This document shows, in pieces, positions 50,551-62,699 of a stretch of DNA of 64,000 nt. The stretch's first letter is position 1, and each line of letters starts with the position of its first letter. The translations under genes and the position numbers were made by a program. The DNA comes from Pachyseris speciosa (Eukaryota; Cnidaria; Anthozoa; Scleractinia; Pachyseridae): positions 348,501-412,500 of the forward strand of contig JAEMWC010000622.1 of assembly GCA_016490735.1 (NCBI GenBank), written 5' to 3'. The notes under the pieces were generated by a model that did not search any database, was not told where the DNA came from, and saw only the letters and a list, made by a program, of their open reading frames with translations.

Positions 50551-52330
50551 ACCTCCTACCCAGGCTTTCCCGAGGCTTGGTGGGAAAAAGGACTTTTTAC
50601 GCGTGGTGCTGGAAACGAGCGAGAAACGCTGGGAATGCTGCCCATGAACGTGCGAAAGGCGGGTGTGGGGAATGCTGGGAGCTGGGAATGCTGCCCAAGA
50701 ACGAGCGAGAAGTACGAGTGGGGAATGCTGGGAGCTAGGAATGCTTCCCATGAACGAGCGAGAAGCGCGAGTAGCAAATGCTGGGAGCTGGTAATGCTGC
50801 CCATCACCCCCCCCCCCCCCCCCCTCGGCTTTCCTTAATAGTTACCTCAAACATCCCCTAAATAATCGATCGCAAGTGACTGGGGACGAGGCAGACCAAT
50901 CACAGCAAAGATCAGGACACACGATCTAGCAACAAAAACATGGGAAATTTATTAGAAAAGGGTAAATAAATAAAAATACATATAGCTGTATTATGAGTCT
51001 ATTCACAGCACACATGTTTAAATAATTTTATTTGTTAACATTTTAAAATAATTTTCAGCAAAAATTGATTGAATATTTTCATAACTGATTATTGCATTGC
51101 TTAAGATTTCAAACAATGACACTTTGTTCCACTTTTGTCCTCTCTTCTTATCTCAACCAAGGGAAAGGTTCCCTTTATCACATGTGACAGCCACTTTTGG
51201 CTATTATAGTCACACCCAAGATATGCTAAAACACTCTGGACTGACACCTTTGACCCTCTTGCACCTCAAACCCTTCTTTTAGAAGAAACTGTAAGTTTTC
51301 TCTTCTTTCACTTCCTTACCACTTGGCTTTCTTCCTGTTAATTATAGCCACAAAAATTATCTTTGCCTTTAATTATTTTGTTAATGATTTGTCGAATAGA
51401 AATTGATGTCTTTAATAGAATTTTTTGTTCAGGCTTGTTTACCAGAATCTGAAGAATTAGAAAAAAATTAGGAAAATGTAGAACTACACTCACGTCTGTA
51501 ACATATTACAATGGGAAAATAACTTGTTCGCAGACATATTTGACTACCCTTTGCCCTCATAATCTAATAATATGGGCATTATTGTATTATTCTGTGAGTC
51601 AGTTTTAAAACATGGGATTGGAATTTTCTTCCCTTTCACTTGACTCCACTGCTAGGAATAAAGCAACCGTTATACAAGACCCGTGTACTTGCAACTAAAC
51701 TTTGTCTCTAAAAAGAAGCACTCGCTCACCAACTTCAAACCGCTTTGCGTTTGGTAATATTGTCATTTTGAAGGTGTCATGTCAGGTCATGTTTGCCTGG
51801 TAGAAATTCCGTTTCACGAGTTCCGCTCGTGGCGTCCAGCTCTTTCAAAATTAAGCGACCTCGCTTCGGAGTACTTGTGTGGCCTTCGTCTTTAAAATAA
51901 ACAGCAAAACCAGGGATTAAATACGCATCTAAACTTAAAAGAGGCGAGCCAAATATGCTAGAAAATGACGAAAATATGTGCCCCACATGTGCTTATCTTC
52001 AATCGATAACTCTCCGATGGAAACTTCCAAATCACTCACAGTATCATAAGAAAAACTCTTCATTTGATGGAAGGGGCGCTTCATCTTGGGAAAAATCCGC
52101 CATTCTCGTTGTTTGAGCCTATTTTCACATTTTTGACTGATTTCGCATATATTCGACACAGGATTTCGCAGGCTTTCCCCTTCTTCTCTCTTTCCTTCCC
52201 ATCACTCCCCGCTCGCGCTCCGCTAGATCCCAGCATTCCCACTCACGCTTCTCGCTCGTCTCCAGCACCACGCGTTAAAAGTCCTTTTTCCCACTAAGCC
52301 TTGGGAAAGCCTGTGGAGGAGGCAGCGTCA
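50551..52330. mobile_element. Candidate element with about 80-bp inverted ends (CAGGCTTTCCC)
   Basis: CAGGCTTTCCCGAGGCTTGG ... AAAAAGGACTTTT ... GCGTGGTGCTGGAAACGAGC at 50561-50640 is inverted near 52240-52320. Interior AT-rich and non-coding. It overlaps the right end of the 48633-50893 candidate, so at least one of the two models is incomplete. Confidence 0.6.
50631..50800. repeat. GC-rich 53-bp minisatellite, about 3.2 copies
   Basis: The unit GGGAATGCTGCCCATGAACG-AGCGAGAAGCGCGAG-TGGGGAATGCTGGGAGCT repeats three times with few changes, followed by a poly-C run at 50807-50824. One unit is present in inverted orientation near 52205-52260. Open frames here are repeat artefacts. Confidence 0.9.
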
Positions 52331-52841
52331 AGACTTACTTTTTAATCTCATCTACAGCTAGGGGTGTCATAAGAAAACACAAGTCCTTAACCGCTCCAAG
52401 AAAGCTGAAATATTGCATTTCCCAAGTTGCCAAAGCAGTAGCCTTTGAAGGAAAATCCACTCCACCCCTGTCTTATCTTTGGATATATATGCAGTACACC
52501 GATTAAGCCTGGTTGCCACCATGGATTTGTGCTGACTAAGAAAGCGACAAAAGGAAAATCTCGATAGAAAAAGGGGAAGTGTGCCGCCATGAGTAATCTT
52601 CTGGCAATTTGGTCAAACAGTTTAGCGGCTTTGCGACGAAAACGGACCCGTCCAATACCTGGACCGTTTGCACTGGGGGACTGGGTCTGAATAAATAATC
52701 CGTAAAACAAATCATATCCATTCGTTTTTCAGGTTCTCGTGCAAGGTCTATACATAATCATTCTCTGCAGTTTGACGGAAACGAAACTAGACGAGAAAAA
52801 AGTGAACTCCAAGTCAATCATAGCCAGCAAACTACATATAA

Positions 52842-52876
52842 GTTCGCATGTCGTGACCTTGACACGACATGCGAAC
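52842..52876. repeat. Perfect 14-bp hairpin
   Basis: GTTCGCATGTCGTG and CACGACATGCGAAC with a 7-nt loop, in otherwise plain sequence. Confidence 0.9.
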
Positions 52877-52899
52877 AAACACACGGTATAAATCATCAT

Positions 52900-53800
52900 T
52901 CTACACGGTATTAATCAGCCTGATTACTCGCAACGACACACTCACGACCAATTTATCGCTGGGGCTAAGTTTTTTAATGTAGCTTCACTTCGAAGGGATT
53001 ATAGGAAAGGGGCATGGCTCTAAACGTGAAGCCAGGCAAGCGTTTATAGGAATTTATCCAGACACTTTGCATATAGATTGGAAGAGACTGCATTTTGCAT
53101 TAGACAATTACCTATAATTATATTCGAAATTTCCTAAAGGTTCAAAGCGATTTTCAAGTGGTGTCACGACAGACGTTGTGGCGGCATTTTGAATGACTGA
53201 TAAGTTCTTTTTCTGCAGATAATACTGAAGAGCCAAACAGGTGGGTTATAATACAAAATGGGAACACAAGGCTTGGCTTATTTCCTGATTGATTAGTGCT
53301 TCATTACCCAGGGCCACAGACTTATTTCGTGCCGGGAACGGGTTGAATGAAAAAGATTAACTTAATATTGCAGTTTTGACAAAAAGATGCAATGGTGCAT
53401 TAAGATTAACCGGCAGGAGATTGTTTTTTTTCACAGAAGCTCCATTATCCTCAATTTTGAAGACTCGGCCCAGAAATTTATAACCGTTGCCGGACCAAAA
53501 TCTGATCTGTCCTAAAAACAATCATATAAACGGCAAGTCTTTTCGTTTACAATTAAATTCAGAGTCTCTAAATCATAACTTAGAAAAAAGAAAAGTATAA
53601 ATCGAAATTAAATGGCTGATTAATAAGGACAACCTTTGTTGAAAGTTTTACCGAAGTAGCCTGCTTAGTTATCTTCTCGTACGTTTTTCCTTAGTAAAAG
53701 TGCCTCAACCTTAGTATTTTTTTCTTGATATTACTGAACTAAGGGTTGAACTTTGAAGGAATACTAAGACTTATATAACATGGGCATGGAAAATATACGA
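52900..53800. other. Intergenic, nothing recognised
   Basis: No supported exon, repeat or RNA gene is visible. Confidence 0.4.
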
Positions 53801-53802
53801 TC

Positions 53803-54324
53803 TGTAAAAGAGGCCATTTCCGGTTGCTCCTAATATGCTTCAAACAGGACCAAGTTGTGATAACAGCCAGAGGCTAAAGAAATATTCCCATGAGCCAATG
53901 CTTTTACCCATAGAAGCCTAAGGATAGGTCATTACAAATATCGTTTTGGTTTTGTCTGAAATCAATTGTACGTTGCTTAAAGGGAAATTTTAAAATCAGG
54001 CCCCTGAGAGGCTGATATCCAGAGCTCGGCTCAAAAAAAGGTAGTTGAAGCTGAAACTTTGGCATATTACATAATTCCATATAACGACTTTGTGTACCAA
54101 TTTTAAGCGAAATCGGCCGACCTTCATTTCCAAGTCTGCCCCGGTCTCTCAGGCAGAAGCTCTTTATAGCGTTCTTGCTCAGAATGGAAACAACCCATAA
54201 AAAAATTATTTGCTGAATGTTCATTTTCCTAAGTATTAGGCAACCCATTGCCTGAATCTGAAAAGAATGCTATTTCCAGAGTTTTTAGTCACGTGCTGTT
54301 CGTACAATGCGTGACGATCCTGGA
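53803..54324. repeat. Dispersed repeat, copy 2 of an inverted pair
   Basis: Reverse complement of 42572-43117 with small gaps. Its open frame on the minus strand (54248-53904) is matched, but broken by a stop, in copy 1, so a coding role is unlikely. Confidence 0.8.
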
Positions 54325-54725
54325 GATCGTCAAGGCGAAAAAATCCACTCTCCCACCCCACCCCCACTTAAAAGGTTCTTTTTTTTTCGTTCCTTCCAGA
54401 ACATCAGACATTTAAGGTGGTCTTCCACTGAAGAGGATATGAAGAAACCATGAGTTTTTTTGCTAAAAGTGAGTTGGGGGGGGGGGGGGGGGGTATTAAA
54501 ACTCTTATTTCTCCAAAGATTTTATGGAAGACTGGGTATCATTATCCATGTATCTTGTCACATGACTGCTGGTCACGTGGCCATACTAGGCTCATTTGAA
54601 CTCACTCTCTGGTCGGCTGAATCATTTGTAGAATTTACCTTGGAATGGTCACAATTGCCCTAAATTATTGTGTTTTGGGTCATTTGCTGGTGCCGGAGCT
54701 CATCATCAAGGGCTGAGAAGGCTTA

Positions 54726-54806
54726 CAATACAATACAATACAATACAATACAATACAATACAATACAATACAATACAATACAATACAATACAATACAATA
54801 CAATAA
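54726..54806. repeat. (CAATA)n pentanucleotide microsatellite
   Basis: About 16 pure units. Because 5 is not a multiple of 3, long repetitive open frames arise in several phases; none is a gene. Confidence 0.97.
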
Positions 54807-54839
54807 AGTTTATTGTGAAAATACACTTAGCTACAGTAA

Positions 54840-54890
54840 TGGCGTGCTTTCACAGACAGGACCGAAGTAGGGGTCTGTGAAAGCACGCCA
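54840..54890. repeat. Perfect 18-bp hairpin next to the microsatellite
   Basis: TGGCGTGCTTTCACAGAC and GTCTGTGAAAGCACGCCA with a 15-nt loop. May be the end of the element that carried the pentanucleotide tract. Confidence 0.9.
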
Positions 54891-55659
54891 GCTAATTTAC
54901 AGATATTCCACAAACACAATAAAATTAAGAGTTAAAAAGCTGAATATGGAACATACTATAAACCTTGTCAATTCCAAAGAACCGCTTATTGGGACTGCGA
55001 ATACAACAAACTTTGTTCGAACGCTCGCTTGAATCTGCCGACAGTTTGTTATTCGTGGACAGGGGGCCTAAAAGCAAATGTGCCTTGTCTCACCGGGCTC
55101 CAATCTTCACTGGCGGAAGTTTCATTGAATGCTGAAGGTGCCCGAAGAACTTTTGGTGCAGGATTGAAGCCTGGTCTGAGACTTAAAAGAAAATGGTAAA
55201 TTGTTTTGGAAGAGCCTTTCCCGCTCAAAGATATGTGGAACCTCCCAGGATGCTATTGGAGCAGATTCTTGCTGTTTGGCTGCTTGGTTGAGGTTGCTGA
55301 TGAAAAGAGAGCTGAGAGAGCTATTGTTTGCCTTTTTTCCTCAAACTTCCTCCTTAATTTAAAAGCAGAATACCTGTTTTGTAATGTTTACTCTCTGAAT
55401 AAAGGATTGAGTCATAAAAAGATTTTTTCAGACTGCTCGTTTGCGAGGTAACATTTTCATTTAATTCTTACACTAGTTTTGAGCTGATATGTTGTTTACA
55501 TCCTATCTGTATGCTATTATTTTGCTGGAGAAGTGCACTGTCATGCCTGTTTGATTTTTTACCCTTTTCCCCATGTGTAACAAACACTTTTGCTGTGATA
55601 TTGCTGGAAAAGATGGCAAAACCTGACCACAGCACACTGCGTAAAAAGCTAAGTATTCA

Positions 55660-56240
55660 AGAATATTCTTGCTTCGAATACGTGTTCTTGACTCCTTAGA
55701 ATCCTAGAGTATTCTATACGCACACCACACGTGACGTTTTCTGGAATATTCGAATGGAATACGCCCGAATACCCCTTGTCCAGAACCATTCTCAAGTGTT
55801 CTTTAAGCCATACGTTTTCTAATGTCATGCGCCTATAGTGTGACAGCGAATCAATCCCTAAAAAGAACCAAGTAAGTCTGACAACTGTATGACATCGGGC
55901 CCGAAACGTTCAATATGTTTACAGTAATGGCAAACTCAATGAGAAAACTCGTCCAGTAGTCTATTCGGAAGGGTAAGGGTCGTTCTTTACGTAAATTTAC
56001 TGGTCATTACGAAAGCCGTAACTGATGACTGTGTATACGTTTAGTCGCCTTTACGCGTCTTTACAGAAACAAGACGAACAATGTCGACCCTCTCGAAGCC
56101 TTTTCCGCTTTAGGCGTCTTCAAGAAAGTATGAACAATTAGTGAATTCAGCTGTGAATTACTCACTCTGACAGGACGTATTCGGGAACATTGCCGAATGG
56201 AAAACGCCAGAATGCCGGCCTTAGTTCAAAATCATTCGCA
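55660..56240. repeat. GAATAC/GTATTC-rich repeat region
   Basis: CGAATAC, GTATTC and GAATATTC words recur unusually often, as in 63170-63720. 55970-56100 is also similar to 57160-57280 (TTTACGTAA ... ACGAAAGCCG ... GTCTTTAC), so these are two copies split by the TTAA element. Confidence 0.55.
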
Positions 56241-56520
56241 AAACTTTCCTCTTAAAAGCATACTTTGGCTAATGTTGTGGTCCTAAAGTATGGCAAGGAA
56301 TCAAATTCTAACAAAAGTTTTCAAAATCATGTAACATCAGGAAACGCTTTAATAAATATTTGCAGTGATAGCAAAATCAATGGCACGAGAAAGCATGTAT
56401 CGATTGTCTCAGAGCGCTATAAATTAAGTACGGGAGTACTTTCGATGAGTAAATTTACAAAATATGATAACGTCAAAAACTGAGCTGCATTACCTGAGCT
56501 GTAGGCATTTTAAAAGTACT

Positions 56521-57132
56521 TTAACCCTTTAACATTTTTGATGCAAATTATCGTTCGCCGGCGAACGATAACTTTCCTTGCTTGGTGTATAAAGAGAATT
56601 AAATGTATTACAACACCAACAACACCAGTCACATCCTGAAATAAAGCTGTTTCCAGAATAGAACCCTTTAAAGAAATTGATTGAAACGCTCTTTTGTAAT
56701 TTTGGGTAAACCTTGTGCTCACGAAGTTGTTGAAAACGAGGGAATACTTGTGAAAACCATGAAATGTTCATATGCACCTAAGAAACACAATAGACAACAA
56801 ATTGTACCCAAGTTTGGTCAGTGACATGAACCTATTGCGCCATTACTGTTCCTGCCCATGAACCGCTCTCAGCTCTAATTCTCCAGCCACAGCATACCAA
56901 AAACATTCGTTTTGCCCGGTTTGAGGGTTCAAATTGCGACACATTTGACATCACAACTCCCTAGGGAGTCAACTGTCAATCCACCAACATGTATTAATGG
57001 AAGGGGGCTCTCTATGTTCGTAAAAACGGTATATAGTTATAAGCACTTTCTGTCGATTTGAACATTACCAAATGGCTCCATAACAAGGACTTTCTGAATC
57101 ATCCAAAATAAAAGAAACGTTAAAGGGTTAAA
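56521..57132. mobile_element. TTAA-bounded element, TTAACCCTTTAAC ends, with a 24-bp palindrome
   Basis: TTAACCCTTTAAC at the left and a GTTAAAGGGTTAA end at the right. A perfect palindrome TTATCGTTCGCC/GGCGAACGATAA lies at 56548-56571. Non-coding. Confidence 0.75.
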
Positions 57133-57359
57133 AAGCCTTCCTTACCATTCAACTTCGTTCGTGTAAAGGACTTTCAGTCCTTTACGTAAGCAAACGGGGC
57201 ATCACGAAAGCCGGAAACTGGTGAGCTGTCTTTACGCACCTGTACGTGTCTTTACACAAACGTAAAGAACTGACATTGAAACGTACTGGACTCTTCGAAA
57301 AAAGGGCGGATTGATTTATTCTAGAAAACGTTTGCCTTCTTCTGCGTTTTGCTCAAGGC

Positions 57360-57763
57360 TCTAACTCGTTTTCATTATCGCAAAACCGTGCGCGCGATAT
57401 TCGTGTATTTTGTGTCGCGCCCCTGGTCGCGACCCAAGAAGACATAACCAGATAGCAAATCAGGCAACTTACACCAAGTACCAGACTGCTCGACCGCTGA
57501 CTCAATATGTGCGTTCTACGAACGCTTTGCTTAGTAACCAGACAGCCATTGCTCCTCCGTTGCTCATTGGCTATCACAACAATCACTGCTCAACTGGACC
57601 AATCAAAAAGTGAGATGATGCTTGCGATCGTTTCTTCGCGTCACTTTTAAAATTCTTTCCACGCGGGATGGTTGGCGAGAAGGATCGTTAGGTTTTTACT
57701 CGTTTTCGCAGCACTGCTGAGGTTGGTGGCGACGGATTTCCAAGTTTTTTGTCGGCGATAAAG
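57360..57763 (+). promoter_or_regulatory. Possible promoter and non-coding first exon
   Basis: A CpG-rich patch (57385-57440), two CCAAT-type boxes (ATTGGCTA at 57566, CCAATCAAAA at 57599) and a GC-richer segment ending GCGATAAAG before a good donor GTATGTG at 57764. This could feed the exons at 58924-61767. No TATA box. Inference only. Confidence 0.35.
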
Positions 57764-58923
57764 GTATGTGTGTTTTTAATATTTCTACAGTTAATTTCTA
57801 ATCCTCTCGTCATGTTATTAAATCGAATGAAGAATGATCCTCGCAGTTATGAACGTAATTTATGCAATTGCGAAAAGAAGCCTGTTATTGTCTTCTATTC
57901 CTTTGTGAGTACCCACCTTTCATCGTCGTGTACGAGCCCTGACACTGTAGACTAAGTATAGGACTTATCTTCCTTGCGATAACTTGATTGTGATGCCTAT
58001 GGCTACTGTTTATTAGGAAAGTGATCAGGGTAAGAACATAGTTTACGAATCATATGTTTGCATGATGCACAAGGTTAAAATTTCACACCTTTTGTTGCCC
58101 TTCGAACTGGTTTGAATTGCAACCAATGAAAGTAATACCTATTGCCCATAGATTTTGCCATTACACTATTGCTATCTTTTTATGTGAACTGGTGCAGAAT
58201 GCAAATTACATTTTTGGATGAGATTGCTAAGAATTGAGTTGCTCTTAATTAAAAATTTTTATGACAGTTTTGTCACTCAAGCAGTTGTGATGGTTACAGT
58301 GTAGATATAAAAATGACGATATTTCAGATTTCACCAAGGAGCGAAGCTCTAAAAGAAAGTTCTCTTTGTTATCTGACCAAGGAAAAGTCAAAGCAATTGC
58401 TTTCTGCTAAATAAAATTTGCCATACATAAGCATACAATTTACATGTGTGTGTACTAATGCTGGACTGACTAACATTAACAGATTTGGGAATAATTTCTG
58501 TTTTCATTTTCTACTTGCCTCTTTGGCTACTTAAAACAGTTTTTCCTACAGTGTTTAATTGGCATATAAGTTGTCATTTGCAAATCCAAAAGCTGAACTT
58601 CACAAGTGGGAATGACATTAAGAAAGATACAGTACATTCTATCTCATATTTATTTCAATCAACCTCCTCAATACCAACATTTTTAGAGTTGCAATTCAGA
58701 TGCATAATAAAAAAAATTGTATTGGCAATTTTTAAGTTAAAGGTTGTTTGGCTCACAAATTCTGAGACAATTGTATGCCATTAGTTAGTAGGCCACTCGA
58801 TTAACAAGTTAATCTGGAATCCTTTCACGGGAGCCTACAGTGTAGTAAGTACCACCACATAACTCTCATTAGCTCTCAATCTTACAGAGTTTGTTTGATT
58901 TTTTTATATTTACTGTAACACAG

Positions 58924-61767
58924 AAGCTCGAGTAGTGGGAGGCCTACATGTAGTGGTGGCAGCTCCAGGAGGAGCTATTCATCTTCAAGTGAATTTTTTG
59001 ATGATCAGACTCCTGTATGAAGGGGTGATACAGTGACAATCACCATCGCTGAAATTGGCAAGGTTTTTTGATGCCTTCAATACCGTATCAACCAGCTTAG
59101 ACTACAGGGTCAAGCTTAATGGAGAGTGTAAAGAATTCAATTTGCAAGACTCAATAACTGCTGACTTGCAAGGACTGAAAGAGGACCAGAGAGTGCTTCT
59201 AGAAAAAGTAGAAAGTCTATAAGAAAATAATGCTGTAGATGATGGAAAAATTCCACCTGAAATTTCAGTAAGTTTAAAAATTGGTTATTTTCACTGATGG
59301 TTTACTAGATATTTGATTTTCATTTTCAAAGTACATGTATGTCATCAATCCTTTCTGTTGCAAGCCCTAAATAACATCATTTTTTGGTTCTCCACGTTAA
59401 CTGCTACATGTATTGTCAATAGTGTCATAAATATAAATAGTCTGTGTACAGCTACCCACTCTCCACAAGAAAAAATCTGAAAGACAGTGACTGTTTAACC
59501 ATTCATAATCATGTTCAAGGCCACAATGTCAATGTTCTCATTGGTTGATGGATTGTTTGTGGTTAAACAAAGTTTAATGTTTGCCAATTGTTGAGAAGTA
59601 CCTCTTGTTTAATATTGGTGGTGCTGACAAATATTTTGAGCATTGGCTACAGAAACCTCAGTAGAAATTGGTTACATTTTGTGACTGATACATTTAAAAT
59701 TTTGAAGTTAAGATGCCCAATTAATGGAGGTAAACAGCATTTCAGGGCAAGGAGAGTGGACAGTCATGCACAGGTTAAATATAAACAGAAGGAATAGAGT
59801 CTACAATTACTCTGAAAATATATTAAACTGTTTATTTAATGAGTCACGAGGAAAAGAATGATGAAGGTTTCCATTGGAACTAAAAGGCCTTTTACATGGC
59901 AGAAAAATTTGGTCTGGACCCGATGAGTTTTGTAAAGAACAGTCAAATATTTGTGGGATATTGGGTCCAGGCCAAATTTTGCTCCAGTGTAAATAGCCTT
60001 CAAATTGGTAGTTTGTCAGACAATTACACAATTTTTCTCTTGACGATAGCGACCTTAAGTTTGAAGTAAGAGTTTGAGCACGAGTATAACTTTTCAAGCC
60101 TAGTGTTTATGCAGCCCTGTTGTTATCAGGTTTCCAGCAAGAGGGAGGAGTAAGGGCTCTGGGAATGTACACTGTAACTGGATTGGGGGGGGGGGGGGGA
60201 TTTTCTGTGGGAATGCTCATCCAGAAAATTTGGAAATTAAGATGCTTTGAAATGCTGTTTTCCTCTAAAAATGTACTAAAATGTACTAGAGTAAGTCACA
60301 GATTCATTTCTTTGTAAACTTACACATTCAAGAGGAGAATCTTGTTTACAAATTGAGATGGTGAATCATTGTTTTACCTTCAATTTTTAGTGCCCTTTCA
60401 CTACACAACATGTCTGTGCGACATCATCTTTAGGAGCAGATGGCAAATGAAGATAAGGAATATCACTTAAAGACAGTAAAACGTAAGCCTGTTTTCTTAA
60501 CAAATTATAATAATAGTTTTTAATTAGCAAGTAATTGAAGAGTTTTTGGTTTAGGTTACATCGTGACTTTCAGAGCTGTCATTAAGTTTTGGAGCAGGCA
60601 TTACACCTGTAACATCTGATCTTGCTCCATGAACATTGTTTGTTAACAAAACAACAATCACCCATAAGAACAACTGAGCTAAGCCTTACCAGGTGTTATG
60701 GGTTACAGCCCCTAATGACAAGCCCTGATTTTTATATTGGATATTATTTCTCAAACTTATTAATTATTGACATGCAATTCGCTTTGTACTTCTGGGCCCA
60801 GTTGTTCAAAGCATGATTAGGCTAACCCTGGGTTAGAGTGAACTTTGAGTCCAGTTTAGCTAATGTTCAGTACAAACATTACCAAAAGATTTCATCCTTA
60901 ACCAACTCTTTGATGGATCGATACTCCCACAATTTTTTATTTGTTGTCTTGAAAATGGTATCAAAACATTTCCCAATTATTTCTCAACAATGTGCGATCA
61001 ATTTTGTGACATATTAAGGTTACCATAACAACAGTACAGCTTCTTAGAAATACCCTAAATTTTGGCTTTATGTGCCTTTAACTCAAAAATGAGTCCAGTG
61101 ACCTCCGATTTTTATCATTGAATTGCAATCAGCACATGAAGATTCATTTTTCTGCAAAGTTTTAAAAAATTCTGTACATGGGGTTCAGAGGCACTTAAAA
61201 TCATCGCAAAATTAAAAATAGCACCAATTTGGGTACAAACTGTCTCACATAGGTCAGCACAAAGGTGTCAGAAGCACCCCAGTATTTAACCAAAATTAAA
61301 TGGCATCTTTATTTTATCCAGCTTTTTAGTGCACGATTGAAAGTGGCACGTGGCCAGGAGAAGGACAGGATGAAAGAAATTAACTATGATTATGTCAGTG
61401 ATGAGGAGGATGATATGGTGCTGAGGGAAAGTGGATAGTGCGAAAGCCATGTTGGAGATCCCAACAAGCTGATAGCCTGATGAACAGGCTCCAACAGAGG
61501 ATTGAGCAGTCGAGAAAGGAGGACATCAGACCCTGTGTTCCAAGAATGGAGGGGCCTCAATCAGCACGATCAATGCCCAGGCTTCAGGTGGCCTGGGCAT
61601 TAAAAGAAGAAGAGACGCCAGACCGAAGAGATGAAAGAAATGAATCTGAAAGCGAGAGTGTTGAACAGCGAGTTCAGGGAGGTGAAACTCCAAGAGAGAA
61701 GAGAAGAAAGACTACTCACAGAAGAGCCCGCCAACTTTCTAGTGATAAAGATTCTGATGATAATTAA
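58924..61767 (+). pseudogene. Unrecognised charged-protein gene or pseudogene, at least three exons
   Basis: Candidate exons: 58924-59267 (AACACAG / GTAAGT), about 60391-60481, and 61321-61767. Exon 1 reads a Ser-rich segment SSSSGRPTCSGGSSRRSYSS, later RFFDAFNTVSTSLDYRVKLN and LKEDQRVLLEKVESL (heptad-like), with two stops and one frame change. The last exon reads KEINYDYVSDEEDDMVLRES, then, after stops, RKEDIRPCVPRMEGPQSARS, and ends in an Arg/Glu-rich tail with stop at 61765-61767. I do not recognise the family. The repeated stops mean either a pseudogene or a model needing other splice sites. Confidence 0.4.
60895..61205. mobile_element. Half copy of the TTAA/GGTGGCTC foldback MITE
   Basis: ACCAACTCTTTGATGGATCGAT ... 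TGGTATCAAAACATTTCCC ... GTACATGGGGTTCAGAGGCAC matches one arm of 19732-20422; the second arm is missing, as is the outer GGTGGCTC end. Confidence 0.7.
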
Positions 61768-62146
61768 CCCTCTCATTCTCAAGAGCAACTCTAAACAACT
61801 CTCACGTTTCATTTGGTGAAATGGTGAAGAACATAAGCATTGTTGAAAACCACAAGCACTACCCTGAAAATGAAACTGAAAATGAAACCACAAACTTAAC
61901 CGCATCGCATGACTTAAAAGTCAATGGCTGTGGGAATGAGAGAGTTGTCACTCACCAGTTCAGAGTAATCGATGAAATGTAGTTGTGATTTCTTGACCCA
62001 CAAAAAGATGGCAAAACCTGAACAATTTGAATTTAATTCGAATTTGGACCGACCCAAACACACAAGCGTTCTTCATACAGTTCCAGTTCCAGTAATGAGT
62101 ACAACTGTTTACACATACAATATAATAATTTACGCAAAGTTCTGCG

Positions 62147-62279
62147 CATGAAAAGTTTGGCGTCTGAATCAAAGCCGTTCCGGATCCAAAGTCGAAATTC
62201 CCGCCTCCTCCAGGCGAAAAGAACGGTTGAGCCGTTAAATTATCCGTTCTTAATTGATTCAGACGCCGAACTTTTCATG
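62147..62279. mobile_element. MITE with CATGAAAAGTTTGGCGTCTG ends
   Basis: Inverted ends of about 26 bp (CATGAAAAGTT-GGCGTCTGAATCAA) enclose a further GAACGG pairing. 133 bp, non-coding. Confidence 0.8.
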
Positions 62280-62341
62280 TACTTAATTGGATGCATTAGG
62301 TTCGGTTCATCAAAAGTACGGGGTCACTGTCATTTAGGGAG

Positions 62342-62652
62342 CTTAAGCAACGAAGACGGCAACGGCAACGAGAAGCCGCTAAACAATAGGCTTAGTGAGC
62401 AAGAACAATTCCTCTGCACGATCTTTTTGCATTTTGGTACATTTCTTTGCCGTCCTCAGCAAAACAACAAACGTGAAATGACCCAAGTTTTATGTTTTCT
62501 TGAGAACGTGAGCGAATGGCGGCAATTTTTCCTTTCTATTTTCTTACTTTGACGTCGTTCATAGTACCTTAATTAGTTCCTGGACATGTCGCCAGCAGCA
62601 AAGTTATATTTGAAATGACGTTTTCGTTGCCGTCGCATTCGTCGCTAACGAC
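62342..62652. mobile_element. MITE with AGCAACGAAGACGGCAACGG ends
   Basis: CTTAAGCAACGAAGACGGCAAC on the left, imperfectly inverted as GTTGCCGTCGCATTCGTCGCT on the right. Non-coding. Confidence 0.65.
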
Positions 62653-62699
62653 ATCCATTGAGCATACAAACGAAAAGTTTCCGAGTTTAGGACGTATAT

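Larger units (their letters stand above)
48633..50893. mobile_element. Possible TIR element, 33-bp inverted ends
   Basis: CTGCCTCGTCCCCAGTCGCT ... GATCGATTATT at 48634-48668 is inverted at 50861-50892 (AATAATCGATCG ... GGGGACGAGGCAG). The 2.2-kb interior has no recognised gene and includes AT-rich unique-looking DNA. The two ends might instead be pieces of separate repeats. Confidence 0.5.

Noticed and set aside
50530..50838. 102-residue open frame and its minus-strand partners
   Set aside because: Open only because the 53-bp minisatellite lacks stops; no family resemblance.
53904..54248. 114-residue minus-strand open frame
   Set aside because: Lies in a dispersed repeat whose other copy (42572-43117) has a stop in the same frame; no domain.
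54668..54880. Open frames with repeated YNTIQ peptides
   Set aside because: Translation of the (CAATA)n microsatellite.
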